DNA of 64,000 nucleotides from DASPWW01 sp963841715 (GTDB lineage: Bacteria; Actinomycetota; Thermoleophilia; Solirubrobacterales; 70-9): assembly GCA_963841715.1 (NCBI GenBank), contig CAWJDP010000003.1:62001-126000 (forward strand), in the 5' to 3' direction. This document shows, piece after piece, positions 35,043 to 42,749 of this stretch; the first letter of the stretch is position 1; each line of letters opens with the position of its first letter. Position numbers and translations under genes: made by a program. The notes beneath the pieces are model-generated. The model was not told where the DNA came from, did not search any database, and was given only the letters and a program-made list of their open reading frames with translations.

Positions 35043-35997
35043 CGCGTTCCCCTCCGCGATCTCCCGGCTCGGCGTCCTCGCCCTCATCCTCATACAGCGC
35101 GAGGAAGACGTCCTCGAGGTCGGGGTCGGGCGTCGAGACGAGCTCGACCGGCAGCGTCGCGAGTCTCTGGATCAGCTCGCCCATCGGCCCGCTGGTCGTC
35201 AGCCGCGCTCTGGTGCCCCGAACGCGCACATCCCCCACCCCCGCGACGCCGTCGAGCCGCGACGCGTCAACGGGGCGGCTGAAGCTGATCTCGACGCGGC
35301 GCCGCGCCCGCTCCTTGAGGTGAGCGACGGTGTCGACCGCGATCATGCGGCCGTCGCGGATCAGCGCGACTCGGTCGGCGATTCGCTCGACCTCGTTGAG
35401 GTAGTGGGAGCTGAAGAAGATGGTGCGTCCGCGCTCCCTCGCCTCGTCGATCATCGCGAAGACCTCGTGCTGGACAAGGGGATCGAGGCCGCTCGTCGGC
35501 TCGTCCAGCACGATCAGCTCGGGATCAGGCATGAACGCCTGGATCAAGCCGACCTTCTCGCGGTTTCCCTTCGAGAGGTCGCGGACCTGGCGGTCGAGGT
35601 CGAGCTTGAGGCGCTCGGCGAGCGGATCAATGCGCTCGGCGCCGCGCCCGCGCAGTCCGGCGAGGAACGTCAGCGTTTGCCTCGCCGTCAGCTTCTCCCA
35701 CAGGTCGAGGTCGCCGGGAACGTATCCAACCCGCTCGTGCACACGGCGTGCGTCGCGATGCGAGTCCAGGCCGAGGATCCTGATCGACCCCCCGCTCGGG
35801 TGCAGCAGGTCGAGCATCGTCCGGATCAGCGTCGTCTTGCCCGCTCCGTTCGGACCGATGAACCCGAACGCCTCCCCCGCAGCGACATCGAACTCGACCC
35901 CGTGCAGCGCCTCGAAGCCACCGTAGCGCTTCACCAGAGCTCGGACCTCGATTGCGCTCCCCGCCGCCACAGGGGTGGCACTGGATTGGCGAGCCAT
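35032..35997 (-). CDS. ABC transporter ATP-binding protein (ABC-2 exporter)
   Basis: A 321-residue ATPase with Walker A GPNGAGKT (48-55), a Q-loop region around GYVPGDLDLWEKL, signature LSKGNREKVGL, Walker B ELIVLDEPTSGLDPL and the H-loop in FFSSHYLNEVE. The LSKGN variant and a C-terminal extension of about 90 residues (VEISFSRPVDASRLDGVAGV) match exporters of the DrrA/CcmA-like ABC-2 group. It powers the permease encoded just downstream. No regulator is adjacent except the convergent TetR gene, whose control of this pair is doubtful. Confidence 0.93.
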   Translation of the reverse strand: MARQSSATPVAAGSAIEVRALVKRYGGFEALHGVEFDVAAGEAFGFIGPNGAGKTTLIRTMLDLLHPSGGSIRILGLDSHRDARRVHERVGYVPGDLDLWEKLTARQTLTFLAGLRGRGAERIDPLAERLKLDLDRQVRDLSKGNREKVGLIQAFMPDPELIVLDEPTSGLDPLVQHEVFAMIDEARERGRTIFFSSHYLNEVERIADRVALIRDGRMIAVDTVAHLKERARRRVEISFSRPVDASRLDGVAGVGDVRVRGTRARLTTSGPMGELIQRLATLPVELVSTPDPDLEDVFLALYEDEGEDAEPGDRGGERDAD

Positions 35998-36021
35998 GCC
36001 CGATCCCCAGCGTGGCGGCGG

Positions 36022-37011
36022 CTACAGGTTGACCGAGGCCATCCCGGCCTCGTCGTAGCGCGGCCCCACCGCCTCCGGGAGCTCGGCGTCGATCCGCTCC
36101 AGGTCCTCGTCGCTGAGCCCGACGTCGACCGCAGCCGCGTTCTGCTCGAGGTAGGCGCGACGCTTCGTCCCCGGGATCGGCACGAGGTCCTCGCCCTGGG
36201 CCAGGACCCAGGCGAGCGCGAGCTGCGCCGGCGTAATCCCGTTCTCGGTCGCGATCTCCTCGACCTTCGCCGCGAGCTCGAGATTGGAGCCCAGGTTGTC
36301 GTCCTGGAAGCGGGGCCCGTTGCGCCGGAAGTCACCTTCGTCGAGCTCGTCGGGGTGCTTGAATCGCCCCGAGAGGAACCCGCGGCCCAGCGGCGAGTAG
36401 GGGACAAAGCCGATCCCGAGCTCGCGGCACGTGGGCAGCACCTCGACCTCCGGGTCACGCGTCCACAGCGAGTACTCGGTCTGGACGGCGGTGATCGGGT
36501 GCACTGCGTGGGCGCGGCGAATCGTCTCCGGCGCCGCCTCGCTGAGCCCGAGGTACCGGATCTTGCCCTCCGCGACCAGCTCGGCCATCGCGCCGACCGT
36601 CTCCTCGATCTCGACGTTCGGGTCGACGCGGTGCTGGTAGTAGAGGTCGATGTGCTCGACGCCGAGGCGCTCGAGCGATCCCTCGACCGACCAGCGCACG
36701 TACTCGGCCGAGCCTTCGACAGCGCCGACGGTCGACATGTCGCCCGGGACGGCGTCGCGGACGCTGCGACCGAACTTCGTCGCGATCACGTACGCGTCGC
36801 GGTTGTCCTTGATCGCGCGCCCGACGAGCTCCTCGTTCGTCAGCGGCCCGTAGAGCTGTGCGGTGTCGAGGAAGTTGATCCCGAGCTCGAGCGCGCGTTG
36901 GATCGTCGCGATCGCCTCGCCCTCGTCGGCGGATCCGTAGAAGGCCGACATCCCCATGCACCCAAGTCCGATTGTCGACACCTCGAGCTCGGCGAGCTCT
37001 CGCTGCTTCAT
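36022..37011 (-). CDS. Aldo/keto reductase (AKR13/YakC-like)
   Basis: A 329-residue NADPH-dependent oxidoreductase starting at ATG 37011 (MKQRELAELEVSTIGLGCMG). Catalytic residues are visible in order: Asp and Tyr in FLDTAQLYGPL, Lys in VIATKFGR, His in YYQHRVDPNVE. The LGRGFLSG turn and the IPGTKRRAYLEQN coenzyme-binding end are also family-typical. Such enzymes reduce small aldehydes or ketones in the cytoplasm. It stops 24 bases before the ABC ATPase start, on the same strand, so it may be in the same transcript. Confidence 0.92.
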   Translation of the reverse strand: MKQRELAELEVSTIGLGCMGMSAFYGSADEGEAIATIQRALELGINFLDTAQLYGPLTNEELVGRAIKDNRDAYVIATKFGRSVRDAVPGDMSTVGAVEGSAEYVRWSVEGSLERLGVEHIDLYYQHRVDPNVEIEETVGAMAELVAEGKIRYLGLSEAAPETIRRAHAVHPITAVQTEYSLWTRDPEVEVLPTCRELGIGFVPYSPLGRGFLSGRFKHPDELDEGDFRRNGPRFQDDNLGSNLELAAKVEEIATENGITPAQLALAWVLAQGEDLVPIPGTKRRAYLEQNAAAVDVGLSDEDLERIDAELPEAVGPRYDEAGMASVNL

Positions 37012-37045
37012 GCGTGTCCCAACCTCTCTCGTTCGAAGGTTTGGT

Positions 37046-37061
37046 TGCCCGTCCGCGGGCA
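37046..37061 (-). terminator. Short hairpin after the copper-protein gene
   Basis: TGCCCG (37046-37051), a 4-base loop and CGGGCA (37056-37061) lie 56-71 bases after the copper-protein stop on the minus strand and ahead of the aldo/keto reductase start. It could be a weak terminator. Confidence 0.35.
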
Positions 37062-37116
37062 TACACCGACTACCCACTATCGGAGCGTCCAACTCGCGAG
37101 GGCGTACCTGTGCTCG

Positions 37117-38868
37117 CTACGTGTGCTTCGCGACGCGGATCGATCCGCGCATGAACGGGTGGATCCGGCAGAAGTAGGTATACGTCTTGCCGGCCTTCAG
37201 CTTCGGCGTCTCGTAGGTGTTCGATCCCGTCGTCACCCCGGCGCTGACCCCGACGGCGCCACCGATGCCGGTCGGATTTCCGCCGAAGCCGAGCTCACCC
37301 GAGTCCCCGAGCGGGCCCTGGGCGAGCGGATAGCCGATCCCCGCGCCCTTGTTGCAGGGGGCCTTACAGCCGGTGATCGTGTGCCAGGCCTGCTGATTCA
37401 GGTTCTCGCTCGGGAGCGCGTCGAAGTTGGTGAACACGACCCTCGAGCCGGGCTTGACGACCGGCGGTCGCTCCAAGCCCTTTTTCGTCTTGTGGCCCTT
37501 CAGCACCGAGTAGCCGCCGTTCGTGTACTGGAAGCCCTCGATGCCGATCCCCGACGGCCCGACCTTCTTGCCGCGGCTGCCGAGCTTCTTCGGGTTCGGG
37601 ACGTGGAGGTTCTTGCCCGCGGGCGTGTCGATGTTCTCGGGAAGGCGACCGTGGGTGAGGATGCCGCCCTCGTCGTACATCTGCTTGACGGCGGCGGCGT
37701 CGTCGAACGGGTCCTTTGCCGCCGGATCGTCCGCCTTCGTGACCGCAAGCGGGAATATTCCCATCGCTTCGTACCACGAGGCCTTGCTGACGTCGTAGGT
37801 GGCGTGGATCGAAACCACGTCCCCGGCCTTGAGGTGGATCCGCCAATCGGGCCTCGTCGCTTCCAAGGCGACGTCCCAACTCACCGCTCCCGCGGGCTCG
37901 TAGTAGTGCGCCCTCGATCTGAACAGGGGCTTCGTCTCCGAGGGATCGTCGCCGGCAACCCCATCGCCGTTCAGGTCACGAGACACGTCGAGGTCGATGT
38001 ACTTGCCGCCGGGATGCAGGTGCCCGGCGCCGAACAGCAGCGTCCTGCCGCCGGATGGGACGGTCCATTTGCCCGCCGAGCTGATGTTCTGCCGCTGGTC
38101 GTAGCCCGGGTCCGAAGGGTTGGTCGGCACGTCGTCGGGGAAGGTGTACCTGCCGTCCTTGTCGAGGTCGTTCCTCTTCACGGCGTCGAAGACGGGATAG
38201 ATGTGGGGAGTGCCTGCAACGTCCATCCACTGGACGTCGAGCGGCTTGATGCCCGGATCGGGAGTGTCGGGGACCCAGTCGATCTGCCAAGTGATCTGGA
38301 CCTGGCGCCCGCTCGAGGCGTTGAGGCTGTGGATCATGTAGTTGATGCCCCAATTCGCGTTACCCCCGACCTTGAGCCCGTAGCCCTGCGGGTACTTCGC
38401 GATCGTCTTCTCCTCACCGGAGGCGAACGTCGGCCCGCTCGGTGAGAGCCAGACGACGTGATGAAGGTGGAGGTCCCAGACGCTCGGCGTCGTCAGGCTG
38501 CCGTCCGGATGGATCTCCTGCATGCTGGGCTGGAACCGGGTCACGAACCCCTTCGCGCCGGAGCCCTGCTGGAACGGGCTCGTGTCGCCGGGGCCGCTGA
38601 CCTTCTGCGCGTTCGGGCAGGTCTTGGTCTGTCCGTAGAGGTTCAGGTTCTGGCCCGGATAGACCGTGATCGGATCCGTGCGGCAGTTGTAGGTCGTCAT
38701 GTTCGGGTAGCTTGCGGCTTGGAGGACCTCACTGTCCCCCGACTTGCTCGGGCCCCGCGCGACAGCGGAGGCGACCGGCAGAAGCAGCAGCAGCGAGATT
38801 GCCGCCAGGGCGGCGCCGAGCAGCACCCGACGAGGAGCGGTAACGCGTCCTGCAAGCCGATCCGGCAT
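37117..38868 (-). CDS. Large secreted copper-type protein with C-terminal cupredoxin domain
   Basis: From ATG 38868 (an AGGGAG site lies five bases upstream; GTG 38874 is the alternative) the 583-residue product has a signal peptide (VLLGAALAAISLLLLLPVAS). The middle contains VWDLHLHHVVWLSPSG, GAGHLHPGGKY and SRAHYYEPAG, a series of His pairs like the copper sites of PHM/SURNod19-type dicopper monooxygenase folds. The last 160 residues look like a cupredoxin: His in QQAWHTITGCKAPCN and the Cys-His-Met cluster in YTYFCRIHPFMRGSI, giving a type 1 copper site. It should act outside the membrane as an electron-transfer or oxygen-activating protein. The domain names are inferred from motifs only. 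Confidence 0.72.
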   Translation of the reverse strand: MPDRLAGRVTAPRRVLLGAALAAISLLLLLPVASAVARGPSKSGDSEVLQAASYPNMTTYNCRTDPITVYPGQNLNLYGQTKTCPNAQKVSGPGDTSPFQQGSGAKGFVTRFQPSMQEIHPDGSLTTPSVWDLHLHHVVWLSPSGPTFASGEEKTIAKYPQGYGLKVGGNANWGINYMIHSLNASSGRQVQITWQIDWVPDTPDPGIKPLDVQWMDVAGTPHIYPVFDAVKRNDLDKDGRYTFPDDVPTNPSDPGYDQRQNISSAGKWTVPSGGRTLLFGAGHLHPGGKYIDLDVSRDLNGDGVAGDDPSETKPLFRSRAHYYEPAGAVSWDVALEATRPDWRIHLKAGDVVSIHATYDVSKASWYEAMGIFPLAVTKADDPAAKDPFDDAAAVKQMYDEGGILTHGRLPENIDTPAGKNLHVPNPKKLGSRGKKVGPSGIGIEGFQYTNGGYSVLKGHKTKKGLERPPVVKPGSRVVFTNFDALPSENLNQQAWHTITGCKAPCNKGAGIGYPLAQGPLGDSGELGFGGNPTGIGGAVGVSAGVTTGSNTYETPKLKAGKTYTYFCRIHPFMRGSIRVAKHT

Positions 38869-38948
38869 CTTCACTCCCTGCTTCCCCTGTTGTGATGGTG
38901 AAAGCCCTCCCCTTGAGGACTCCGGACCATTACATCATATCGTGACCA

Positions 38949-39458
38949 ATGATGACGAGGTCCTCGACGCTCGCCGTGATCGCCGTGATCGCCGTGTCGC
39001 TGATCGCGACCGCGACCGCGGGCTGCGGGACGACTGAGAAGTCGGGCAACCTCGGCGACACCCTGACCGCGAAGGGGCTGCGCGCGACCGTGCTGAGCGT
39101 CGACGACTCCGTCCCGGTTCCGAGCAACGACATCACCGGCCTCTCGAACCCGAGCCCCGGCTCGAAGCTCGTCGGGGCCCGCGTCCGCGTGTGCAGCGAC
39201 CACGGCGGAGCGATCGGCCCGTTCGACTTCGGCGTCGAGACGAGCGCGGGAGAGCAGGGGAAACTCAGGTTCCCGGAGCAGAATTACGCCGACGGACTCG
39301 ACACGATCCGCAACGGCTGCGGGTCGGGCTGGGTCGTGTTCGAGATCCCCCGCAACGCCAGGCCCCGCGAGATCACGTTCGGGTTTGAGGACACGGCCTC
39401 ATCGCAGCATCCGCAGAACCAGGTCGATGCCCGCTTCTCATGGTCCGTATCCCGCTGA
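38949..39458 (+). CDS. DUF4352-like secreted lipoprotein
   Basis: From ATG 38949 (a second ATG follows immediately) a signal peptide (STLAVIAVIAVSLIATATAG) ends in a lipobox TAGC (Cys26). The remaining 145 residues form an Ig-like/telokin-type domain as in DUF4352: a first strand LRATVLSVDDSV, then SKLVGARVRVCSDHGGAIG, FDFGVETSAGEQGKL and the GSGWVVFEIPRNARP strand. Two Cys (VCSDH and NGCGS) could form a disulfide. These lipoproteins sit on the outer face of the membrane; the role is unknown. Divergent from the copper-protein gene. Confidence 0.8.
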   Translation: MMTRSSTLAVIAVIAVSLIATATAGCGTTEKSGNLGDTLTAKGLRATVLSVDDSVPVPSNDITGLSNPSPGSKLVGARVRVCSDHGGAIGPFDFGVETSAGEQGKLRFPEQNYADGLDTIRNGCGSGWVVFEIPRNARPREITFGFEDTASSQHPQNQVDARFSWSVSR

Positions 39459-39554
39459 GCCGGAGAGCGGCGCCAGTCAAGGGACCGTCGAGCCGTCGCG
39501 GGACGTATAGCATCCGCTAGCTCTCACGATGGCACAGAGATCGAGGAGGACAGC

Positions 39555-39713
39555 ATGGAGCCCAAGTCCGACAGTAAGAAGCATCGCGACGAGCCGCTTG
39601 TCGAGCCGGCTCCGGACGAGGCGGTGGTCCGGGCGCTGTTGCAGAGCGCGTACCCCGTCGAGTTCGTCGAGGCGAACCGGCCCGAGGATCGCGCCGCATC
39701 CGACGAGTCCTGA
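39555..39713 (+). CDS. 52-residue peptide gene, candidate modified-peptide precursor
   Basis: An ATG at 39555 follows a very strong AGGAGGA site with the ideal 5-6 base gap. The product is a charged N-terminal half (MEPKSDSKKHRDEPLVEPAP) and a distinctive centre ALLQSAYPVEFVEANRPEDR, ending AASDES. It has no Cys or Thr and no signal peptide. It lies 87 bases before two SagB-like flavoenzyme genes on the same strand. The size, leader-like N-terminus and position suit a ribosomal precursor peptide. Alternatively the +1 frame just after the stop (LSRIRDVAALAGTRLLSGNA, ending in TGA at 39801 that overlaps the next start) could be the true C-terminus if one base is missing, making an 80-residue protein. 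Confidence 0.55.
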   Translation: MEPKSDSKKHRDEPLVEPAPDEAVVRALLQSAYPVEFVEANRPEDRAASDES

Positions 39714-39800
39714 GCGACTGAGCCGGATCCGGGACGTCGCCGCGCTCGCGGGCACCCGGCTGCTGAGCGGGAACGCACGCGAGCGCGACGCGGCCGGGTG

Positions 39801-40868
39801 ATGCTGGCCCAAGGGAGCGGGGTCGAGCGCCGGCTGGACCCGGCGCTGCTGGTTCATACGACCCCGATCGAGGGTCGAAGGCGGCTCGTCGCGCAGGCCT
39901 CGGCGGGGCGCCCGCCACTGATCCTGAACGATCCGCGCGCGCTCGCCGCGCTCGCCGCGCTGCCGGGGAGGTTCGACCGGGCGGCGGCGGTGGCGGCCTG
40001 GGAGTCGATCGGGATCCCGGAGGCCTCCCGGGCCAAGCTCTGGTCCGCGTTCGAGGACGCGGGGCTGTTCGCGGACGCGCGCGACGGTGATGGGGGTTGG
40101 TGGGACGAGCTCGAATGGAGGGAGGCGCGCGCCTACCACGAGGCGACGCGCGACTACCCCTTCCTGCAGATGGACGAGGCCGAGTCGTTCGACCTCGACT
40201 CCGGGCGGATGCGGGGCTATCGCGACGAGAACCCGCCCCCGAGCGTCTATCAACACCTCGGCGCTGGCTCGATCAAGCTGCCACGGGCGGGCGACGGAGA
40301 GTCGCCCGACGAGTGGCTGGCCCGGCTGTCTGAGCGCGAGCGCCGCTCGCATGAAGGAATCGCGCTCCTGCTCGACGTCTGCTTCGGCGCCCGCGGGCGG
40401 ATCAGGGTCGCCGACGGCAGCGCCTGCCTGCTGAAGAGCATTCCCTCGGGGGGCGCCCGCCACCCCACCGAGGTCTTCCTCGCGATCTTCGACCTCGAGG
40501 GAGTCGGCGCCGGCGTCTACCACTACGACGTCGAGCATCACGGCCTCGAGCTCGTCCGCGGCGGCGCGCATCGCGATGCGTTTGCGCACGCGACGCTCGA
40601 TCTGTTCTCGAAGCACGACTCGCCGCCGGCGGCCGCGCTCGTGTTCACCTCGCTTGTCGAGCGCGCGATGTGGCGCTACCGCGAACCGCGGTCGTTCCGC
40701 GCGATCCTTGCTGACGTCGGTCACGCGGTGAGCGCCTACCGCCGCGTCGCCCGCACGCTCGGCTTTCGCACCTTCGCGTACCAGAAGATGCGCGACGCCG
40801 AGATCTCAAAGCTGACCGGCACCGACCCGGTCGCGCAGCCGCCGCTGTGCGTGGGGACGCTCGTATGA
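39801..40868 (+). CDS. SagB/nitroreductase-like flavoenzyme, first of a pair
   Basis: A 355-residue protein (ATG 39801; GTG 39798 is possible). The N-terminal 140 residues are a helical region without a known fold, containing LILNDPRALAALAALPGRFD. The C-terminal part is the FMN-binding nitroreductase fold of SagB dehydrogenases: KSIPSGGARHPTEVFLAIFD with GVGAGVYHYDVEHHGLELV and RSFRAILADVGHAVSAYRRV. SagB oxidises azolines to azoles in linear azol(in)e peptides, but related proteins act elsewhere. The usual RRS-R start motif of the fold is not seen here, so this copy may be a structural partner for the second gene, whose start overlaps its stop (ATGA). Confidence 0.78.
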   Translation: MLAQGSGVERRLDPALLVHTTPIEGRRRLVAQASAGRPPLILNDPRALAALAALPGRFDRAAAVAAWESIGIPEASRAKLWSAFEDAGLFADARDGDGGWWDELEWREARAYHEATRDYPFLQMDEAESFDLDSGRMRGYRDENPPPSVYQHLGAGSIKLPRAGDGESPDEWLARLSERERRSHEGIALLLDVCFGARGRIRVADGSACLLKSIPSGGARHPTEVFLAIFDLEGVGAGVYHYDVEHHGLELVRGGAHRDAFAHATLDLFSKHDSPPAAALVFTSLVERAMWRYREPRSFRAILADVGHAVSAYRRVARTLGFRTFAYQKMRDAEISKLTGTDPVAQPPLCVGTLV

Positions 40869-41959
40869 GCGCCGTGGACGAGAGGCTGACGACCTCCCCG
40901 ATGCTGTTCGGCTACCGGGGTCGGGACGGACGGCTCGCGGCGTGCGACATCGCGAGCGGGCGCCGTTTCAGGCTCGCGAGTCAGCGCGCCGCCGAGATCG
41001 TGACCGCATTCGTCGAGCCCCGGTCCGCGGGCGACGCGGTGGAGGACGGATTCACCCGCGCCGAGCTCGACGAGGCTCAGGCCGCCGGAATCCTTGTCCC
41101 GGCGGCCGAGGACGGAGACGCAGGCTCGCTCTGGGAGCGCAGCGGATGGTCGCGGCCCGCATATCTGCTCTTCAGCCAAACCGATATTCCCTATGAGGAG
41201 TCGGAGTGGGCGTCGGCCGGGTCGCGCGCGCTTACCGGGCGCCGCCGTGCGATCGTCGAGGAGTACGGGACCGCGGGCGGGTACCCGGTGCCCGGTCTGA
41301 TCGCCGCCGGCGCGCGTACCGAGCTTCCCGAGCCGCCGCCGGCCGAGCCGACGCTGCGGACGCTGACGGCGCGACGCTCGGTGCGCCGGTTCTCCGACGC
41401 GCCGCCGGACGCCGGGCAGCTGGCCGGGGTCCTGCATGCTGCGACCGCCGCCCTTCGCACCCTCGACGCAGATCGCGCCGGCGGCGACCCATTCCGGCTC
41501 CTGAACTCGTTCTACTCGTGGGCGCATCTGTTCGTCGTCGTGCAGGAGGTAGAGGAGCTGCCGTGCGGCGTGTTCGAGTACGACTGGCGCCGGCACGAGC
41601 TCGTCCACGCCTCCGAGCCGCCGTGTGACGAGGAGCTTGCCTCTTGCGTCCAGGGCCAGCGCTGGGTGCTCGGCCCCGGGTTCGCCGTCTTCGTCGTCGG
41701 CGAGCTGCGCGGCTATGCGTGGCTGTATCGCCACTCGCGCGCGTACATCCACGTCCTCACCCAGCTCGGCGAGCTCGGGCAGGAGCTGCTGATGGCGGCG
41801 GGCGCGCTCGGGCTCGGCGGCTGGACGACTCCGGCGGTGCACGAGTCGCGGTCTGCGAAGCTGCTCGGCCTCCCCGAGGACGACGCCCTCGAGGCGCTCT
41901 CGGTCGTCAAGCTCGGGCGGCCGCTGCGACCGCGCGTCGCGCCCGCAACGGGGGACTGA
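40865..41959 (+). CDS. SagB/nitroreductase-like flavoenzyme, second of a pair
   Basis: A 364-residue protein whose ATG (40865-40867) overlaps the TGA of the first copy. The N-terminal 130 residues look like a small winged-helix or partner-binding region (FRLASQRAAEIVTAFVEPRS). From about residue 165 the nitroreductase fold begins with the flavin-binding LRTLTARRSVRRFSDAPPDAGQL. It continues through GVFEYDWRRHELV, AYIHVLTQLGELGQELLMAAGALGLGG (given here as the region near 300-325) and ends with SVVKLGRPL. This copy keeps the RRS-R motif that contacts FMN phosphate, so it is the more likely catalytic member. Paired, unequal copies suggest a heterodimer. No YcaO or protease gene lies in the window. 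Confidence 0.8.
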   Translation: MSAVDERLTTSPMLFGYRGRDGRLAACDIASGRRFRLASQRAAEIVTAFVEPRSAGDAVEDGFTRAELDEAQAAGILVPAAEDGDAGSLWERSGWSRPAYLLFSQTDIPYEESEWASAGSRALTGRRRAIVEEYGTAGGYPVPGLIAAGARTELPEPPPAEPTLRTLTARRSVRRFSDAPPDAGQLAGVLHAATAALRTLDADRAGGDPFRLLNSFYSWAHLFVVVQEVEELPCGVFEYDWRRHELVHASEPPCDEELASCVQGQRWVLGPGFAVFVVGELRGYAWLYRHSRAYIHVLTQLGELGQELLMAAGALGLGGWTTPAVHESRSAKLLGLPEDDALEALSVVKLGRPLRPRVAPATGD

Positions 41960-41966
41960 GCCCGCG

Positions 41967-42749
41967 ATGGCCGGGCCCCGACGGGAGCCGGCGCCGGAGC
42001 CGGTCTCGATCCCGGCGGGCTCGTGGACGCTGCACGGCTATCTCTACCGGCCGCGGGGCTCGGGCCCGTTTCCGGCGATTCTGTGGAACCACGGCAGCGA
42101 GCGCCGCCCCGACTCCTACCCGCGGCTGGGGGCGTTCTACGCCGGCGCCGGATACGCGCTTCTCATCCCCCACCGTCACGGCCATGGACGCTCGCCGGGG
42201 CCGTACGAGCTCGACGAGGTCGCGGCGCGGACGCGCGAGGCTCCCCGCGGGGAGCTGGTCGACTCGGTGATCGCGATCCACGAGCGCTACCTCGAGGATG
42301 TCGTCGCGGCGGCGGAGTGGCTCGCCGAGCGGGCGTTCGTCGACCGCACCAGGATCGCGATGTCCGGCGTCTCACACGGCGGCGTCCAGACGCTGCTCGC
42401 CGCCGAGGTGGACGCGGGGATGCGCGCCTACGTCCTGTTCGCGCCCGCGGCGATCGGATGGGATGGCAATCCCGAGCTCCAGCGGCGGCTGACGCGAGCG
42501 GTCCGCGCCGCCGCCTCGCCGATCTTTCTGCTGCAGGCGCAAAATGACTTCAGCCTCGGGCCGAGCGATGTCCTCGGTCCGGAGCTGCGGCAAAAAGGAG
42601 CGCCGAACCGGGCCCGCGTCTACCCGCCGCACGGGGAAGGCGAGGGCGCGGGCCATGGAGGGTTTGCGGTCGCGGGGACCGAGGTTTGGGGCGGCGACGT
42701 CCGCGCGTTCCTTGACGAGGCTCTCGGTACCTCAGCGACGCCGCCGTAG
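41967..42749 (+). CDS. Dienelactone-hydrolase-like alpha/beta hydrolase
   Basis: A 260-residue cytoplasmic hydrolase starting at ATG 41967, seven bases after the second SagB-like gene. Oxyanion region: PAILWNHGSERRPDS. Nucleophile: GVSHGGVQ (Ser near 133). Acid: LLQAQNDFSLGPS. His: a late GEGEGAGHGGFAVAG. There is no signal peptide. In the context of the SagB-like pair it could act as a peptidase or esterase for the product, or be unrelated. Its last 18 bases overlap the end of the convergent glycosyltransferase gene. Confidence 0.85.
   Translation: MAGPRREPAPEPVSIPAGSWTLHGYLYRPRGSGPFPAILWNHGSERRPDSYPRLGAFYAGAGYALLIPHRHGHGRSPGPYELDEVAARTREAPRGELVDSVIAIHERYLEDVVAAAEWLAERAFVDRTRIAMSGVSHGGVQTLLAAEVDAGMRAYVLFAPAAIGWDGNPELQRRLTRAVRAAASPIFLLQAQNDFSLGPSDVLGPELRQKGAPNRARVYPPHGEGEGAGHGGFAVAGTEVWGGDVRAFLDEALGTSATPP

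Noticed and set aside
35020..38445. 1141-codon plus-strand frame opposite the ABC, aldo/keto reductase and copper-protein genes
   Set aside because: Crosses three well-supported minus-strand genes and has no ribosome site or motif.
39477..40724. 415-codon minus-strand frame opposite the first SagB-like gene
   Set aside because: Antisense shadow; the plus strand carries clear nitroreductase motifs and coupled starts.
39555..41959. Classical azole-peptide (TOMM) cluster
   Set aside because: The peptide has no Cys or Thr, and no YcaO cyclodehydratase or transporter gene lies nearby, so only the flavoenzyme part matches.
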